Assembly: GCA_020746105.1 (NCBI GenBank)
Contig: CM036619.1
Location: 14,174,238-14,238,237, forward strand
DNA from: Trogon surrucura
Taxonomy: Eukaryota > Chordata > Aves > Trogoniformes > Trogonidae
Direction: 5' to 3'
DNA: 64,000 nucleotides
Below the pieces are notes generated by a model. The model did not search any database, was not told where the DNA came from, and worked only from the letters and a program-made list of their open reading frames with translations. The position numbers and the translations under genes were made by a program. Shown in pieces: positions 36,646-50,883 of the stretch (its first letter is position 1; the number at the start of each line of letters is the position of its first letter).

Positions 36646-39600
36646 ATGCTGCAGATAGCAAAGAAGCTTTCCAAATTACTGTTGTTTCCCAAAGAACACA
36701 CTATCCTTGGGAACTGTCTGCCCCGTTTGACTTATTTTTCCTGTCTCATGCAGTGGCAAACTCTCCTGATACCCAGCCTCCTTCATCGGTGGTGTGTGGC
36801 TGGGATGGAAAGGTGTCTCCAGAGATTTCTCTCAGCAGGATTCCTGGAGGATTACCTACCATAAAAATACATACCCAGGAACAGAGACACATACCATATG
36901 ATGTATTTATATACATACTTCTGTAATGAACAACCCTGTCAACAGGCGTTCCTAGTTTGGGACTTGACCTTCAAATGTGCTTGAGGCCAACATGGCTGTA
37001 CCAGCTTTAGGCTGCTGAGGCTTTGCCAGGTCTGTAGATGCTGAGCTGATGCCTTTGTTACCCATCAGGTCTCTCCACTGTGCGGGCGGCGTGGTGGGCT
37101 CTCCTGGCCCAACACTTAATGGAGAGGCTTTTCATATTGCACCTCTGGGAGGCCTCTTGCAAAGCAGGGGATGTGGCTGTCGAATGAAGTCAGGAAGATG
37201 TGTTTACTGCAACAGAAAGGGAGCCAGCTTCAAGCTGGAATGACTTGGATGATGACAGCAGGCTCTTTGTGAAGAGCTCCAGGTGTTATTACTGTGCTTT
37301 GCCTAAATTAAACCCATCTAGATTTTAGAAACTCAGGTAAATGGCCAGTTGAAGGGTTAATGTAGCTCATATTCTTCAAACATCTGAGGAAGACCTGAGC
37401 ACAGTCGCAGAGGGGCACAAGCAACACTTAAACCTGCTGACAGACCTCAAGGTGCTACAGATCCCACAGCTAATCTACTCGAAGTCACCACTCCCGTGGC
37501 TTTGCTGCCCTTTTCTTTACAGCGAGAGCTGTTGGGTTGCAGGCTGATGCCAGGATATTTGGGAGACATGTCTCTTATCTAGCCCTGCAGTGGAAATCTG
37601 TATTCCTGCCTTAAAAAAGGTAAAACCCCCCTTGTAGTAACCTCAGTCTTTGTGTTTGTGGAATGCTGGAGAAGTGTCCAACCAAAAAGACAATATAAGA
37701 ACATTTTAGTTTGGGAAGAATGCAACTAATAGCAACTAGTTTTAGGAACTTCCCAGTCCATTCAGTGAACAGCTGTCTGTATAAATAAGCCAGATCTAAG
37801 TGATGTATGAGGGCAGGTTGAAAAGAAAACATTGCAGTAACAAACTAGTGGAATTTGCACTTAAGATATTAAAATGAACCCTGAAAGGCTCCATTAAGGA
37901 AAGCCATAAATTGAAGCACTAAGAAATGGCATATAAAATATCCCTGAAACTAAAAATGATCCTCTGACAGTTTTATGTTTTCCTTTCACTGTGTTATATC
38001 TATTTTAATAAACATGTGGGATAGACCATCAAAAGAACAGTACTTTGTCTGTGAAGCCTTGAGGAAATAAATAGTGAGTCTGGACACATTATAAATTTCA
38101 CTCAATAAAAATAAACTTACATTGATTCTGGGCTTTGCCTCTGTAAACTGTTATGCTAGGACCATTCTGTGTTGATCTTGTTTTTTATATATATTGAAAT
38201 TTTCTTCTAGGCATACCCTGAAATGTTAGTAATTAATGCTTGAGTTTTCATTCAAGTAGTGCCAGAGCTTTCTGTCTATGTGCATAAAGAGTATTAAGGT
38301 CTTAGAAAGGTTTCAAGGTTTACTCTTAAAATATTGAGGAACAAATACCCTTTGTTTTTTGAGGGAGGAAAGGAAGAGTCGACTCAAAACCACACAAGTT
38401 CCTGTGGGAATCTTTATGGTGTTTTAATTTGAAATTACAAGTTTAAATTTACATTTAAAAAAAAAAGCAATTTGCTTTCAAAAGACTGATTTGAACTTGC
38501 ATTTAAAAACTTTTCTAAATAGAATTTTCTGTGCAGAATAACAGAGAATTACCCAATGTACCTTCTCCTCATGGAAAATCTTCGCAATAGTGTCACATTT
38601 ATCAACCGAAAATTTTCATGGTCAAAACATTTTGACCAGCTCAATGAAGTAGTTTTTTTCCCCATCTTGTTAAAATGTGTAGTTCATTTCTATAAGTGCA
38701 GGTATTTATTCTGTTCTTCGGAAACTTTAGACATGCTGTTCCCCTTAATCACTTTGTCCTGTTACTTTTCTATCAATATGCACATTGTACAAATTGAATA
38801 AGGATGTATATTTGATATGAGCCAAGACAGATGTGCTTCCAGGGGAGAACTCACAAGTAATATATTACATGAATCCTTGTAAGGAATTTATGTTTGATCT
38901 TTTCAAAAAGTTAGTCATAGTTCTGGCGGTCTGCTTCCTCATTTCTGTGAGACTCACAGCAGAAGCCTCAAATTTAGAGGAAAATAAGGGAGAAACTTCT
39001 CAAGTCTCTAAAATTTGCCTAAAATAGCTCTTCTAGGTGTAATTTTAATTTCTCTTCAACACAGATGTAAATCAAATTGGCCCACTACCTTTTTAGTTTT
39101 TGCTCTGTTAAGGACTCTGTCTAGAGCGACAGTGTATAAGAAGGAATCAAAAAGTGGCCATGAAACCATAAAGGGTGGGAAAGTATTTCTTTGGAGGAAT
39201 ATGTGATGCATTATTTTCTTTCTATCTTTTTCCCTTTGCTTTCTTTCTGTTTGTCATTGGTTTGGCTTATGTTGGTTTAGGAATGCCTTTAAACATTGCT
39301 GTTTAACTCCAGAGCTGACACAGCCCTGGTGTGGGCACACCTGTAAATGTCTTTCGACAATAGGTGCAAGGTGCGAATACATACATAGAGTGTACCCCGT
39401 GAGCTTGCCTGTGTGTTGTACACGCATTTGCTCATATCCAAGGCAGAATTTGTTTGTTGTCAGTGCTGTGTAGATTAAGCTAATTGTTCTGTGAAAATGG
39501 AAATAAACACTCTTGATTATATCTGTGCTGAAGGAGTCTCTGGGCTGATTCATTTGCTGGAGTGCTTCACAGGAGGCTACACCTGCAATTTTGTTTTTTC

Positions 39601-42600
39601 TCAAGGTCTGTGTTCTCCACTCGGACCACACTGTCCATGTCTGACCATCTGCAGCTGAGCCTCCAGTGATCAGTGGGTGATGGCCAGGCTGGTAGAGACA
39701 ACGTGCCGTGCGCTAGAGAGTGCCAAGAAGAGGGAGTGAACGGGGAGCAGAAGGTGGGAGAGCGAAAGCCACCTCCTGTTAATGCTGGCATAAATTTTCC
39801 CATTGATTTCAGTGGAATTAGGATATCTTTTAGCAAGCAATATTGACATAAATCACCCATGGGGAAAAAAGATGTTAATGTGGCTTCATCCTGTTTCTGA
39901 TATCTACTCCATTAATTCTCCTTTAAAATAATATAGACAGATCTTTGGTCCTTACTGGGTGACTCAGTTCACTGGCTTCTGAGTGACTGAAAAGACCTGC
40001 TCACAAGCTTTTCAGTTGAGGCTCTATGCTAACGTGCTGCTTTACTCGGCTTCGCAAACCCGACTCCATCCTCCTCCGCAACCCTTTTGGCATGTCCCTT
40101 CTCCCTTCCTTGCTCCCCCAAAGAGCAATGAGCAAAGCATTGTAAAATAGATGTGGCAGCAGTTCAGCCTCTGAGTTCAGTCATTTTGTGCAATAATAAT
40201 TGATTAAATAATTGTTATTTCTTAATCTGCTCTTCAGTGCTCATCACAAAGGCTGAATAACTTGGTGCAGTCGAATCTGTGCCTAAGCTGTAGGTCTTTG
40301 TCTCAAATGAGAAAAACATCAAAATGTAACTTCTGCAAACCTCCACATTTCTCTTAAATTCCAGGGTGACAGATACTGTATCAACAGCTTTCCAAAGGAT
40401 GTTTCAGGTTTTATTTCTTCCTCAGAGCTAAACTCTAACCTCTGTAACAACAGAGACACGATAAAAACAATGTTTAACAGGAGCAGGAAGCAGTCATTGT
40501 TTTTGGAGAAAGCAAAACTGTACTTTGAGGTGAAGGCTGGTTTGTGGAGTTATGTTTTCTCCAAAAAGCTGCACCCAGCAGGAATGTGACCTCATTCCCT
40601 GTTGAACAGTAGGTTTGTAAGTGCCCTCCTGCCCTCTCTTGTAGCACTGCCAATTCATAATGGTTCTCCAGGAGAAATGAGATTTTGCTGCTACCTTGGT
40701 GCCATTTCAGTGTATAATGACAAACTGTGACAGTCATCAGAGATATTCTGGATTTGCAGAGTACACCAAGCCCAAAGTCTTCTGTGTGTCTTGCTCCCGA
40801 CTGGACAACACAACACTGTTCTCCCTGCTGATTTTTCTGGATATCATTTGCCTTCTTTCTGCCCTCTGACTGCACCATTTCAGATTCAAGGCAACATAGA
40901 AAAAAAGTTTGATGTTTATCAGCCTGATTATGCAGGAAAACCTGCAGTTGTAACTGAACAAGTAATTGCATAATCAAAATGTTAGTTTGCTGACTTTATC
41001 CTGACTGGCTGCTTTGTGTATCTGAATGCTGGCAGATCCTTCCTGGGGCTGAACTCTGTGTCCAGGCAGGCTCCATCAGCTGCTGATGGCCACCTGGCTA
41101 ACAGCCAAACCTGGTGGCTTTCTTTATCTCTAAAGAGGTGCAAAGTTGCAATGTCAGTTTAAGAGTGATTAAAAAGTGACAGAATTGGTATCATCACAAG
41201 ACAGTACATAAACTGCAAATCTGATGTATTTTATGTCTATAGGCATCATTAGAAAATACAGTGAGTTGAAACTAACCCCTAATTTTAAATCTGTAGTCAT
41301 ACCTTTGGAGGAGCATTGCAAACAAAGCTCTTACAGCATGTTATGTGAAGACTATCCAGTTAAAGTATAATAACTGATTCAGAAAAGTCAGGTGAGATAC
41401 AGCTCTGCAACAATAACTCCATGTTTTCTGAACATGATTTCCTTGATAAACGCTCAGAAGAAAAATGAGTCTGATTCAATAGGCACTTCTGGCATCAGCT
41501 CCTTTGGGATTGGGTTCTGGATGAAGGACCCCTGAGTGCAGCTTGAGCCTTCTGAATAGTCCTGCCGAAGGACACTGCGTATGAGCCACAGTGCCCAAGG
41601 AGGCTGGAGAAGAGAGGTCTGGTTAGTCTCAGCTTGCTCCGGGGAAAGGTTTGCTTCTGTCCCAAAACCACTTCCTACCATGTCCCTGTTGAGTATGGGA
41701 GGTGGAGAGGACTCAGCCTGGAGGGGCACTGGCAGCCCACCGCAGAGCAGCCTTCCTCACAGCCGCCTCGAGCCAAAGGATCCACGTGGCTGGATCCACG
41801 GCTCCTGTGCACAGGTACTCTGGGAAAGTGCTTGCAGAGCAAAAATAGGTCATTCTGTCTCTTCAGCCTTTAGATAAATATTGCATAACAATACATGAAA
41901 ATAACAATGTATGAAAATAGACGAGAGTACTCTGCTTTGCAGACTGGAGTGGGGTGTGCAGGCAGCAAGGTCGGGCAGAATGCCCTATCCGGCTCTCTGC
42001 AGCATGTGTATAGCCTGAATTTTAGGGTGTATCAGCTCCTCTCTCTGTGCCCTGATCCTGTAACTACATAGATGAGGATGACCTTTGCATACATAACATG
42101 TCTTAATTGATTTCATTGGAGCTAAGTTTGGGTAAGGCTGTGCCAGACCTAAGACCCATGATTTTGTGTTTTCTCTCCTGTGGGCTTATGAGTGCTGATT
42201 GCATTGTATAAAGCTGCTCGCTGTCAAGCCTGTCACCTTCAAGGTGAGGAGAAGAAATGTTCATGTTTTTATTATCATTCCTTCCTCCTGACCTACACCG
42301 CAACAAAACAAACAAGCAAGTGGTAGCAATTGCCAAGAAGAGAAGGACCATTTTGCAGATGGTAGACTTTTCAGCTGGAAAGAATGTATCCATGCTTAAC
42401 TTCTTTTTAAAAAGCAGCAAGTTGAATATACAAATTAAACGCCAGTTTACACAGTTGAGATTTTCGTGAGCACTTCACACAAGTATTCTCAAAGGGCAAC
42501 GTTTTGAAATACTGACATTTGCGAGGAACAGACTTTGGGGAAATAGGACAGCACTTGCGTTTTTACCCTTCCCCCTTCGACGCCAGCCTGTGTCAGGCTG

Positions 42601-43857
42601 GAGAAGGGAGCCAGGCGGGAGGACTGCGGCCAGTTCTCAACAGATCAGCCTTTGTGTCCCCAGCACAAACGTCCCTCTTCTTTCTGAGGGAATGGGCAAA
42701 ATGAGTTCTGACCCAGCATGACCGGCTGTTTGCAGCTTGTCCATCAGCAGAAGACACAAGTGCCTCCCTGTGTCCCTGTTAAAATGCTGCTGCAGAGCGA
42801 ACTGTTGAGCAGGCGGTTAAACAGTTCTAATCTTTATAAGCCAAAGTTTAACATTGGACACAAGGTATTTATTTCAGCCATGTCACAAGACTGCCCGAGT
42901 TGCTCTGCGGAGGTTTCCTCCTCCATCTAGAGGCTCAGAGCTGCTTTGCTGTCCTGGAGCACCAAAAGATGCAGTGGTGACCAGCAAAGCCACTGCTTGT
43001 TGGTTTGGGGTTTTTTTAGCAGCTTAAGCCTTCAAGTGTCTAGTGGGAGTACCTGTTGTGGGAACAAATTGTCAGTGACAAAAGCTCATGGTAACCTCTG
43101 CCATTGTTTGTTACTTTGGAAGGTGTGCCCTCGTGAAATTCTGGAGGAAAGACGGCGCTGATAGAGTCTAATTCTGCCCTTTTTGTTTATATGATGCCTT
43201 ACATTGATACTATTCAAGTGCTTGGCATTTTTACTAGTCCTGAGTAAACTCTGTTCAACTTAAGTTACTTCCCAAGGGCCCAAGACTTATTTGCAGTTTT
43301 TCCTGAGTGTGGTGTAGCTTGCAGCACCTCTTGCCTTCAGCAGGAGAGACGTGGCTTGTCTGGGGCTGTAGTTTTGGGCTTTGCCAGTGCTGTTGATATG
43401 GCTCCCTTGGCTTTATCTGAAGTACCCATCAGAGGTAGGAGGAAGGCACTTAAAAGCTGTTGCTATCGAGAGCGCTGCTCAACTGCTGCATCAGCTGGGA
43501 TCCCCACTGCCTGTTCTCACTGCTCAGCCGGGCACATCATAAGCTGCTGAGGTTAATTGGGCTGAACATATCTGTGGCAAAGCCTGAAGTATTTCCATCA
43601 CCAGGGCAGCTGCTTTTTGCACCCTACCTGCTGTCTAGGGAACATGGTCTGATTTCTGTGTGTGCTAGTTCTGCTCCAGATCTTTCTACCTCAGTTAATG
43701 ATGTGGAGCCATGTTTGGGACATTGGCAGTCACGAAGCTGGAGCCTACGGGAGACACGTGCATCGCGTCCACATTGCTTTTTATTTGCCGCAGTGGTGAG
43801 GGACTGTGAGAGATGGGGCCAGCAGCTGGCCACCAGGCTGTGGTGGTAACAGTGTAG

Positions 43858-43897
43858 TAACAGTGATTAGAAATCGATAACAGTGATTAGAAATCGA
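43858..43897. repeat. Perfect 20 bp tandem duplication
   Basis: TAACAGTGATTAGAAATCGA occurs twice in direct succession. A partial relative (GTAACAGTGTAG) lies immediately upstream at 43846, suggesting slippage around a TAACAGTG seed. Confidence 0.95.
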
Positions 43898-45495
43898 GTG
43901 TTGAAGAAGCTTTGTGCTAGAGCCAGAGTCCATTCTTTGTTCCTGTAGCTCACTCGTTAGAGACTGATCCTTCTCTGCTTCTCTGTGGTTGTGGGCTGGG
44001 CTGGGCTTCAACAAATAAAGCCAAGTGAAAACGTGTCCTTTCAGGCCTGGTTAGCTACCATGTTCACGTCTGGGTCATGTGTTCTGATGTTCAGGCCGTA
44101 GAGGTCACAACAGAGGGGAAATGTGATTGTGGCACCTTGGCATGTGGGGTCCCAGCATGGTCTTCCCTCTGGGGCAGAGGAGCGCTGAGCCAGTACAGTG
44201 TGCCACTGATTGTGGCTGGGACACTGTCATCCCCCACCGATGTTTATTACATCCTGTTTATTATAGCCCCTCTGATAGCATCCCCGTACAACAACTGCCA
44301 GAGGAATCTCTCTCCTTGGTGGTTTCAGACCTTGATGGGCTCCCTGGCAAGATCCCGCAGCCAGACTGCAGCCTGGGTAGGCTTTAATTTGCTCTCAAGA
44401 ACTATCACATTAGTGGCTTAACTTATTTTGAAAGGAGCTATGCAGGGGATATCATTGTTTTAGCACTCAGAGAGTGCAAAAAAGAGCCCTTTACCTCCTA
44501 AATTTTTTGCGTTCCTGAGTAATTGTGAGATGTAACAGGGAGTGTGTCTTAACAAGGATGCAGAGCTAGAGGCTGCATGAAGTGAAATTTTAATCCAGGC
44601 TCTTGTCAAGCAGTAATAAGGCATTCGACTTTGTTTTGAGGAGTAATGGATGGGATATAGTCTTCACTCTTAAAGGAACATTACCTAATTGATTTTGGCT
44701 TTTGGTTGAACAGATAAATCATTCTCCCTTTTGCTTTTTTTTTAAATTACTTTTTTTTATTTATGTAATAGATTTGCTTGTATATTTGAGTGCTTCCTTC
44801 TGCTAGCTTTATACTGTGCTTTTTTACTGATTGTATAATCACTTTTGGCATCCCCAAAATCTTAATTTCTGATTCTGAGCATTAGAAGGTAATAGGCAGA
44901 GAAAGATGCCTATGATTCAGCTTTTGTCTTCTGCTTTCTCAGGGGTACTCAGACCTTTAGGGAGGATTCTTCATTTTATACTAGGCATTAGGCTACACTG
45001 AGCCTTCCTGCTCTCATAATGGGCAACAGAGAGAGAAATAGGCTGAGCAGTCCTTCAGAGATGCCAGTCTCCCTCTTCAATAGCTACAGGGGTACTAGTT
45101 TGGCTTCCAGTGACATCTCTTAGCCAATTAAAGTTATGTGACGTAGATCCCTCCTTTATAATGTTTTTCCAGCTTTTTCTTTGCTACTTGAGGACAGTTC
45201 TTTATTTCCCAATTTTCGCTCGGTTACGTGGTTCTCCAGAGCTGGGATTTTGAGGGAAACACAGAATTTCTGCAGAGCAGGATGCAATCTGAAGAGCAGA
45301 ACTTGCTACATATCTTTGTTGCAAATATATATTAAAAAAAGCATAAAAGCATATGCACTGTTTTGAGAATATTAACATGTAATTGCGTTTTATGTTGGCA
45401 AGAAACTTGCATAAGAGAAGCTCATCCCTGTACTGCAGTGCACCTCTTTGTGGTTGCACTGATTTACCGGTGTGCAATTTCATGCCAGAAGCAGC

Positions 45496-45513
45496 TTTTT
45501 TTTTTTTTTTTTT
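45496..45513 (+). repeat. Poly-T run of 18
   Basis: Eighteen uninterrupted T, the longest single-base run in the window. Confidence 0.9.
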
Positions 45514-48500
45514 AATTACATGGGCTAAAGGTATGCTCCAGAAAAGATGTCATCTGTAATGCTTATTTTTTTCGATGATGGAGTTTACAGAGCAGACTCG
45601 AAAGCGGTTGCGCTGGCAGAAGGGAGCCGTGGACTCCAGCACGAGGCAGTTGAAGCACTGAGTCTGGAGGAGGAACCCAGGGAGGTGGTTTTGTCACTGA
45701 AGCCAGCGTGTTGTGAAACTGCAACCTGAGCTGAGCGGGACTTTCCTGCCCTCCTCCTTGGCCTCCTTTCCTGCTCCACCACCCAAGCTTCGATAACAGC
45801 TTCCCTGTGGCCATGATGTGAGTTGGGGTGCTCCAGATCCCCACGTCAACTGCCTGGGTGGCAGCAAGGTCAGAGGAAGCTTGAGTCATTATATGCCCCT
45901 TTTGGGGGACAGCACACGTTTAAAGATCCATGTAAGGCATTGTGAAACCGCACCCGTCGTGCTGAGGCTTGCCTTATTATTGTCAACATGCAGTGGATGA
46001 AATCTGGCCCTGGTGAAACCAACTTCAAACACTCAGTGGTGGAGCAGGGCCAGAATCTCTCTTAGTGTTGCAGATTGTGCCACAGTTGAGGAAAGAAAAA
46101 CCCAACACAAACACCTTTATTTTTGGAAAGTGCTAGACTTCTGTGTGACAATCTTGGCTTTTCAGTGTTAATTGTGTCACCTACAAGTTAAAGTGTGCTT
46201 CTTGCCTGCTTTGTGTTCTGCATATCCCAGCCTTTATATAACCTTGTGTCACTGCATAAAGGATTGATATAAATCTTTCATACAGGCTGTCTCCTGGATT
46301 GTGTGTGGGAGTGGGAAATTCTGCAGAAGTTAAAAGTACCTGTCCTGAACAAAGGCCGCGTTGATTTGATAGCAAGAGCAATTGTTTTGTAGTTGAAGTG
46401 AGGAGCAAGAGCCAGGAATGTAGACACCTCACACTACCTCCGACAGGTGAGAGGTTGGACAGTTGAGTCTTGTGGTGCCCAGGAGCAAAGCACAGACTCA
46501 CCTGAAATTCCAGAGCTGTGCATGTTTATGTGTTGATTTGGATTAAGACAGAAGGGAGACTGAAGTGCAGCAGCTTTACTTGTATACACCTTGCTTAGGG
46601 AATAAATGTGTCTTATTCATCAATGGGTTTGTATAGATAATCCCTTAGTTTCATGCTCTCACTAGCCATGCATAGACAGGTCTTAAAAGCTTCAAATTCA
46701 CCATGTTCCTTGGCATGCTGGATTTGGTCCATATTGAATGGGTAATCACACTTAAAGTGGGGCAATCTTGTGATTTTTTTTTTGTGCCTGCATGAGTCTC
46801 GGATCTAGATGACTTTGTGCTAAACCCAGCCATGCTGTATTTAGTCTGCCTTGAGGACATCTAATTACATTGACTTCCTACCCATTTCACAGAATTTAGA
46901 GATGTTTGAGTTGCTTTCTGAGCTCTGCAACCTTTCAAAATGCTCTAGTTTATTTATGTAAGGTTTTTTAGTATACTATTTTCTTCTTTATTCTGTCCTA
47001 TTAGTAACCAATTTGATTTTTGTAACATGGTGCTTATCACTTCTGTCATTTATGCATTCTTCCTCCTGAGTCTTGGTGACTCCAGCCTAAGTGTGCTAAT
47101 TCTTTGCACCTCCACCAGTATCTTTCTTCATTCCAACATATTAATTAATTTGGTGATGCTACTCAGAATACCCAGTGTTTGAATGCTTTAAGACTCCATT
47201 TCTTGGAAAAAATATTTTATTTAAAAGGAAAAATTCAGAAAACATCCCCAGAATTTTAAGAAACTTACCTTCATTAGCTAAATTAGAAAATTCTGAAGTG
47301 TTGCAGACATGAGAAAAAAAAGAAAAACAGAAAAAATTGCTTTCTAGTCAGTTACTGAGTGACAACTCACTGTGTCCATTAGACTTGGGCCGGTTCGTAT
47401 GATCCCTTCTATAGTTTCTCCTCCAATATAGTGCTCTCAGCACAGCAGAGGAGGTGGCAAACAGCGATTCATGCATAGGACCAAGAAGTCGACATTGCAC
47501 TTCTTAAACCTGCTAGAGAAATCATGATTATATGCCAAGCAGTTTCAGCCTTCAGCTGGAAAGCGTGGTTTGTGAGCAGCCACTGAACTCATTGCTTTTG
47601 GTAGCATCAACCTTCTTCGTGTACTAATTAATTGTTCTGTTTTTTTCTTTCTCCTTAACTGACATGTTTTTAGCATAATATCAGTTTATCTGAAACTTTC
47701 AAATTCTGGGAAAGTAGAATAAATAAGAACCACTGTGTCTGAAACAGTGACTAACTCTTTTTATGAGGGGTTATTTGAATTTATAGTCATGACTAAAAAG
47801 CACTAGGAAAGGGAAGGCCATGGAAACCCCTTGCTGCCCATAGCCCAGAAGGCATCTCTTCAAACTCATGGTGTGGGCAGACAGATTGTGACACCTCATG
47901 TGTCCCTTTCCATGCTATATTATCATGTTTTTTAAGAACTATGCACAAAGGCTTCCCCTTTGTGACAGGACTGAACTGCATCAGCTCTTTCCAGAGGCAG
48001 CCTCAGTGAGGAACTGGCCATTTTCTGAGGTTTTCTGTGAAGACAAAGCCAACAGTGAAGTCAGCAAGCCTGGACATCAGCACAGCTACATGAGTTCTTG
48101 GACTGCAGGTTACCTTTTAAGTATTGCTAAGCAGCGTTAACCCCAAGTGCCCATGAGAAAAAGCACAGTGGAGGCAGTCCAAAAACCTTCAGGGAGCTGA
48201 TGAATGGTGGCACTGTGTCAGTTTATCTTAACACTTCATGCAGTAAAATCACCTTGTTTTCCAGTCCTCTCTCTCCTGGCCTTCCCCTGTCCCCAGCCGC
48301 ACAGGCTGGTGTGAGTTACCAGCATCCCTTCTGGGCAGGGATCCTGTGCACTGGGGCTGGTGACAGCGGCCTGGAGAGCATGGCACAGGGCAAAGGTAGA
48401 GATCCTATAAGGATTTCCTCTCTTCCCCTTCCCCTTTCCTCAAATCATTCATGCTGCACCTCTTTGGAAGGGAATTAGGGCATTAGTCTGCCTTAAGTTA

Positions 48501-49932
48501 TTTCAGAAAAAGTGTAAGTGCTCTTTGCACCAGTACTGATCCTCAGGGAACAGCATGGACCTCAGAAAGTTTGGTTTTGTGTGCCATAGCAATTTGGATC
48601 TTTCCGTTTTGGGCTGAGCAAGCTTAACAGATATGCTAATAAATGTGTCAAATATTGACATTTTTGTGAATATTGGTGTTTACTCCTGCTGATAAATCTA
48701 GAAATCTCCTTAAAGGAAGGTGCGGAGAGGTGGTAAAAGTACTGTTTATACAGAGAAACATCCCTGTATAAAGGAAAAAACACATCTCCAAAACCATAGA
48801 AATTAAACTTGAGGAGTCATCTGCCATCTCATCCTGGGGACCTGCCAGAGGACAGCAGTGAAGCTATGAGCTCTCACTTCAGTTCAGGATTTCTGATGAT
48901 TTATGCTTGAAAATACCATTCTTAATTTCCATGACAGAAGAATACTGAGTTTCACAAATGTTTCGAAGTCACACATAAAAATAGATAAATGGAAATTTTT
49001 ACCATCGAGTAAAGCTTCAAAGGAAGTAGTTATGTTTCGTTAATTAGTTTTGCTGTTTAAATATCAACAATCCATCCTTTCCTGGTTTATAGATTTAGTA
49101 AAGAATCCATTACGGAAACTGATAGCCTGGGGGGAGCATATCTGCCCTGTAAAGCCTTTTAGCTGATCAGTATTACGAATGTATGTGAAATGTCAGCTTT
49201 GTTCAAACGCAGGAATAAAGAGTGCTTTTCTAATGTGCATTCTGTTAATCTGGTGCCTGATCAGAGGTTTTGGTTTCACAAACCAAAGCAGTAGAGACAG
49301 TGAACAGGAAACAGTGTAGAAAACAAAAAGGAGACGAAACATGTTCTTTGCAAAATATATGAGGCTGATGCCCAGAGAGTTTGACGGCAAGGGCGTGCAG
49401 TCAGGCTAATACATTGTTTTCTTCATTTGGTCTGTCTGCATCTGTCAAATACAAAGTGAGCCTTCATCCACGTGCAAGAGGAACCCAATGATTCTCTGTC
49501 TTTTCTCTCTGCTTTCATGTCTTCTGGGTCGCCACTGTTCATGGTTTTTTTCTGATTCCCTCTTGCACACGTCGCCTGGTGCAGCATCCTCATTGCAGCA
49601 AGCCCTCATCGTTTCTTCGACACTCAGACTAAGCAGCCTCTGGAGTCTGGGCAAGTTGCTTGCACACGTGCATTGGAAATATTGGGGCTTTTTTTTTACT
49701 CAGAAGTTGAACTGCTTAAAACATCTATATTTTGGCTCTCCACCTTGTTAAGAATTTTCTTGCTATTTATGTCCTATATTTGCCTCACACTATAAATGTG
49801 TAGTCATCCCTGCCTTTCACAAAGCTACAAAAAGTGCAATTTAAGGACATGGTCTGTGTTTGAGGATTGGATCCATTACAGACTGGCTAAGAAAACTGGC
49901 CTCGTATCCAAAGCAATGGTGTTTTCTACTCT

Positions 49933-49947
49933 CCCCCCCCCCCCCCC
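49933..49947 (+). repeat. Poly-C run of 15
   Basis: Fifteen uninterrupted C in otherwise AT-rich DNA. Exact length is prone to sequencing error. Confidence 0.9.
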
Positions 49948-50670
49948 AGTATTTCAGTTACTGAAAAAATGGAAAGAATGTCTTCATCAAAGCAGCATAA
50001 AGTGTTTGTATGTTCTGTGCATAGTTTAATATCTTTGAAGCTGAGCTACAGAAATTTGCCCCCTTTTAAAATGAGGAGTCACTTTTAAAGGTATTGATCT
50101 TAATGGCACTAAAGCACATTGATGTTCTGGTAGAAAATGGAAGCAAGAAACAAAGTCTATAGAAGTTGTTCTGGCAAGCCTTGCATCCACTGGGGTTTTG
50201 ATAATGAAATGATTCTTAAATTGCAAAGAAACAAATGTTATGGTTCATTTCAATGGTATCTTTAAATATAGTTAGTGTTAATGTACTTTATTTGCTGTAA
50301 AGAATGATTTTTTTTTGCTTGCGTCTTTAGCAGAAGATCAGTTAGATTCCTTAGAATGTACTAAGACTGTAGGAGATTAAAAATAAAAGAAAATGTGTGT
50401 GTTTTCTTAAGTCTCAGTCAGGTATTGGAACCTAATTCAAGGCCTTAATCTGTTAAGTAGAAAGGAGTCTTTTCATTGACTTCAGGTTTCTTTGGACGAG
50501 TCTTCAGAAGAAAAAAATAATTTGGACAATTTTGCTCTTGTTACAAATTCACAAGCATAAGTGAAGTGTGGAGTTGGATTTATGCCTATACATTTTCAAA
50601 TATTTTGGATTTTGTTTAGATGGTCAGGAGACAAATAAGTAAGATTTTAATTGTGTGAAAACGTGCACTC

Positions 50671-50693
50671 TTCAGGTATTCTTGCTGGTGAAT
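50671..50693. repeat. Left target-site duplication of SINE copy 2
   Basis: The 23 bases beginning TTCAGGTATT and ending TGGTGAAT recur at 50861-50883 on the other side of the SINE with a single difference (T versus C at base 10). The preceding C is also shared. This is strong evidence of insertion with duplication of a long staggered cut. Confidence 0.9.
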
Positions 50694-50860
50694 CATAGAA
50701 TGGCCTGGGCTGGAAGGGACCTTAGAGATCATTTTAATCCAACCTCCCTGTTGTGGGCAGGGACGCCACCTCTCGACAAGGTCAGGCAACACGTGAGAAC
50801 CGAACGGGAATCGATCCCGCGACCTTTGGTGTTTCAAGCACCACGCTCAACTCACTGAGC
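50694..50860 (-). mobile_element. tRNA-Ile-headed SINE with CR1-like tail, copy 2, 5'-truncated, flanked by a long duplication
   Basis: This copy differs from the 33.5 kb copy at about four positions over some 167 bp by eye. It has the same altered anticodon loop context (GCTTGAAACACC) and the same tail. Its 5' end stops at GCTCAGTG, so about ten bases of the tRNA head and part of the A box are missing, and the B box has one change (GGATCGATTCC). It was probably inserted by target-primed reverse transcription that stopped just short of the 5' end. The 23 bp direct repeat on both sides marks the insertion site. It lies antisense in SNTB1 intron 1. Confidence 0.85.
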
Positions 50861-50883
50861 TTCAGGTATCCTTGCTGGTGAAT
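50861..50883. repeat. Right target-site duplication of SINE copy 2
   Basis: It begins TTCAGGTATC and ends TGGTGAAT, and is the partner of 50671-50693 with 22 of 23 bases identical. Immediately beyond it the two flanks diverge (AATCATAG, which is element sequence, against AATAAAAT). Confidence 0.9.

Larger units (their letters stand above)
35723..50670 (+). other. SNTB1: SNTB1 intron 1, long stretch without recognised genes
   Basis: About 15 kb with low-complexity tracts (36.55 kb, 45.5 kb, 49.93 kb) and one 20 bp tandem duplication (43.86 kb). The largest open frame (40474-40977, minus) has no recognisable motif. Nothing resembling the next syntrophin exon was seen. Confidence 0.55.

Noticed and set aside
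40474..40977. 167-codon minus-strand frame in intron 1
   Set aside because: No motif and biased Q/S/C-rich patches. Length is compatible with chance.
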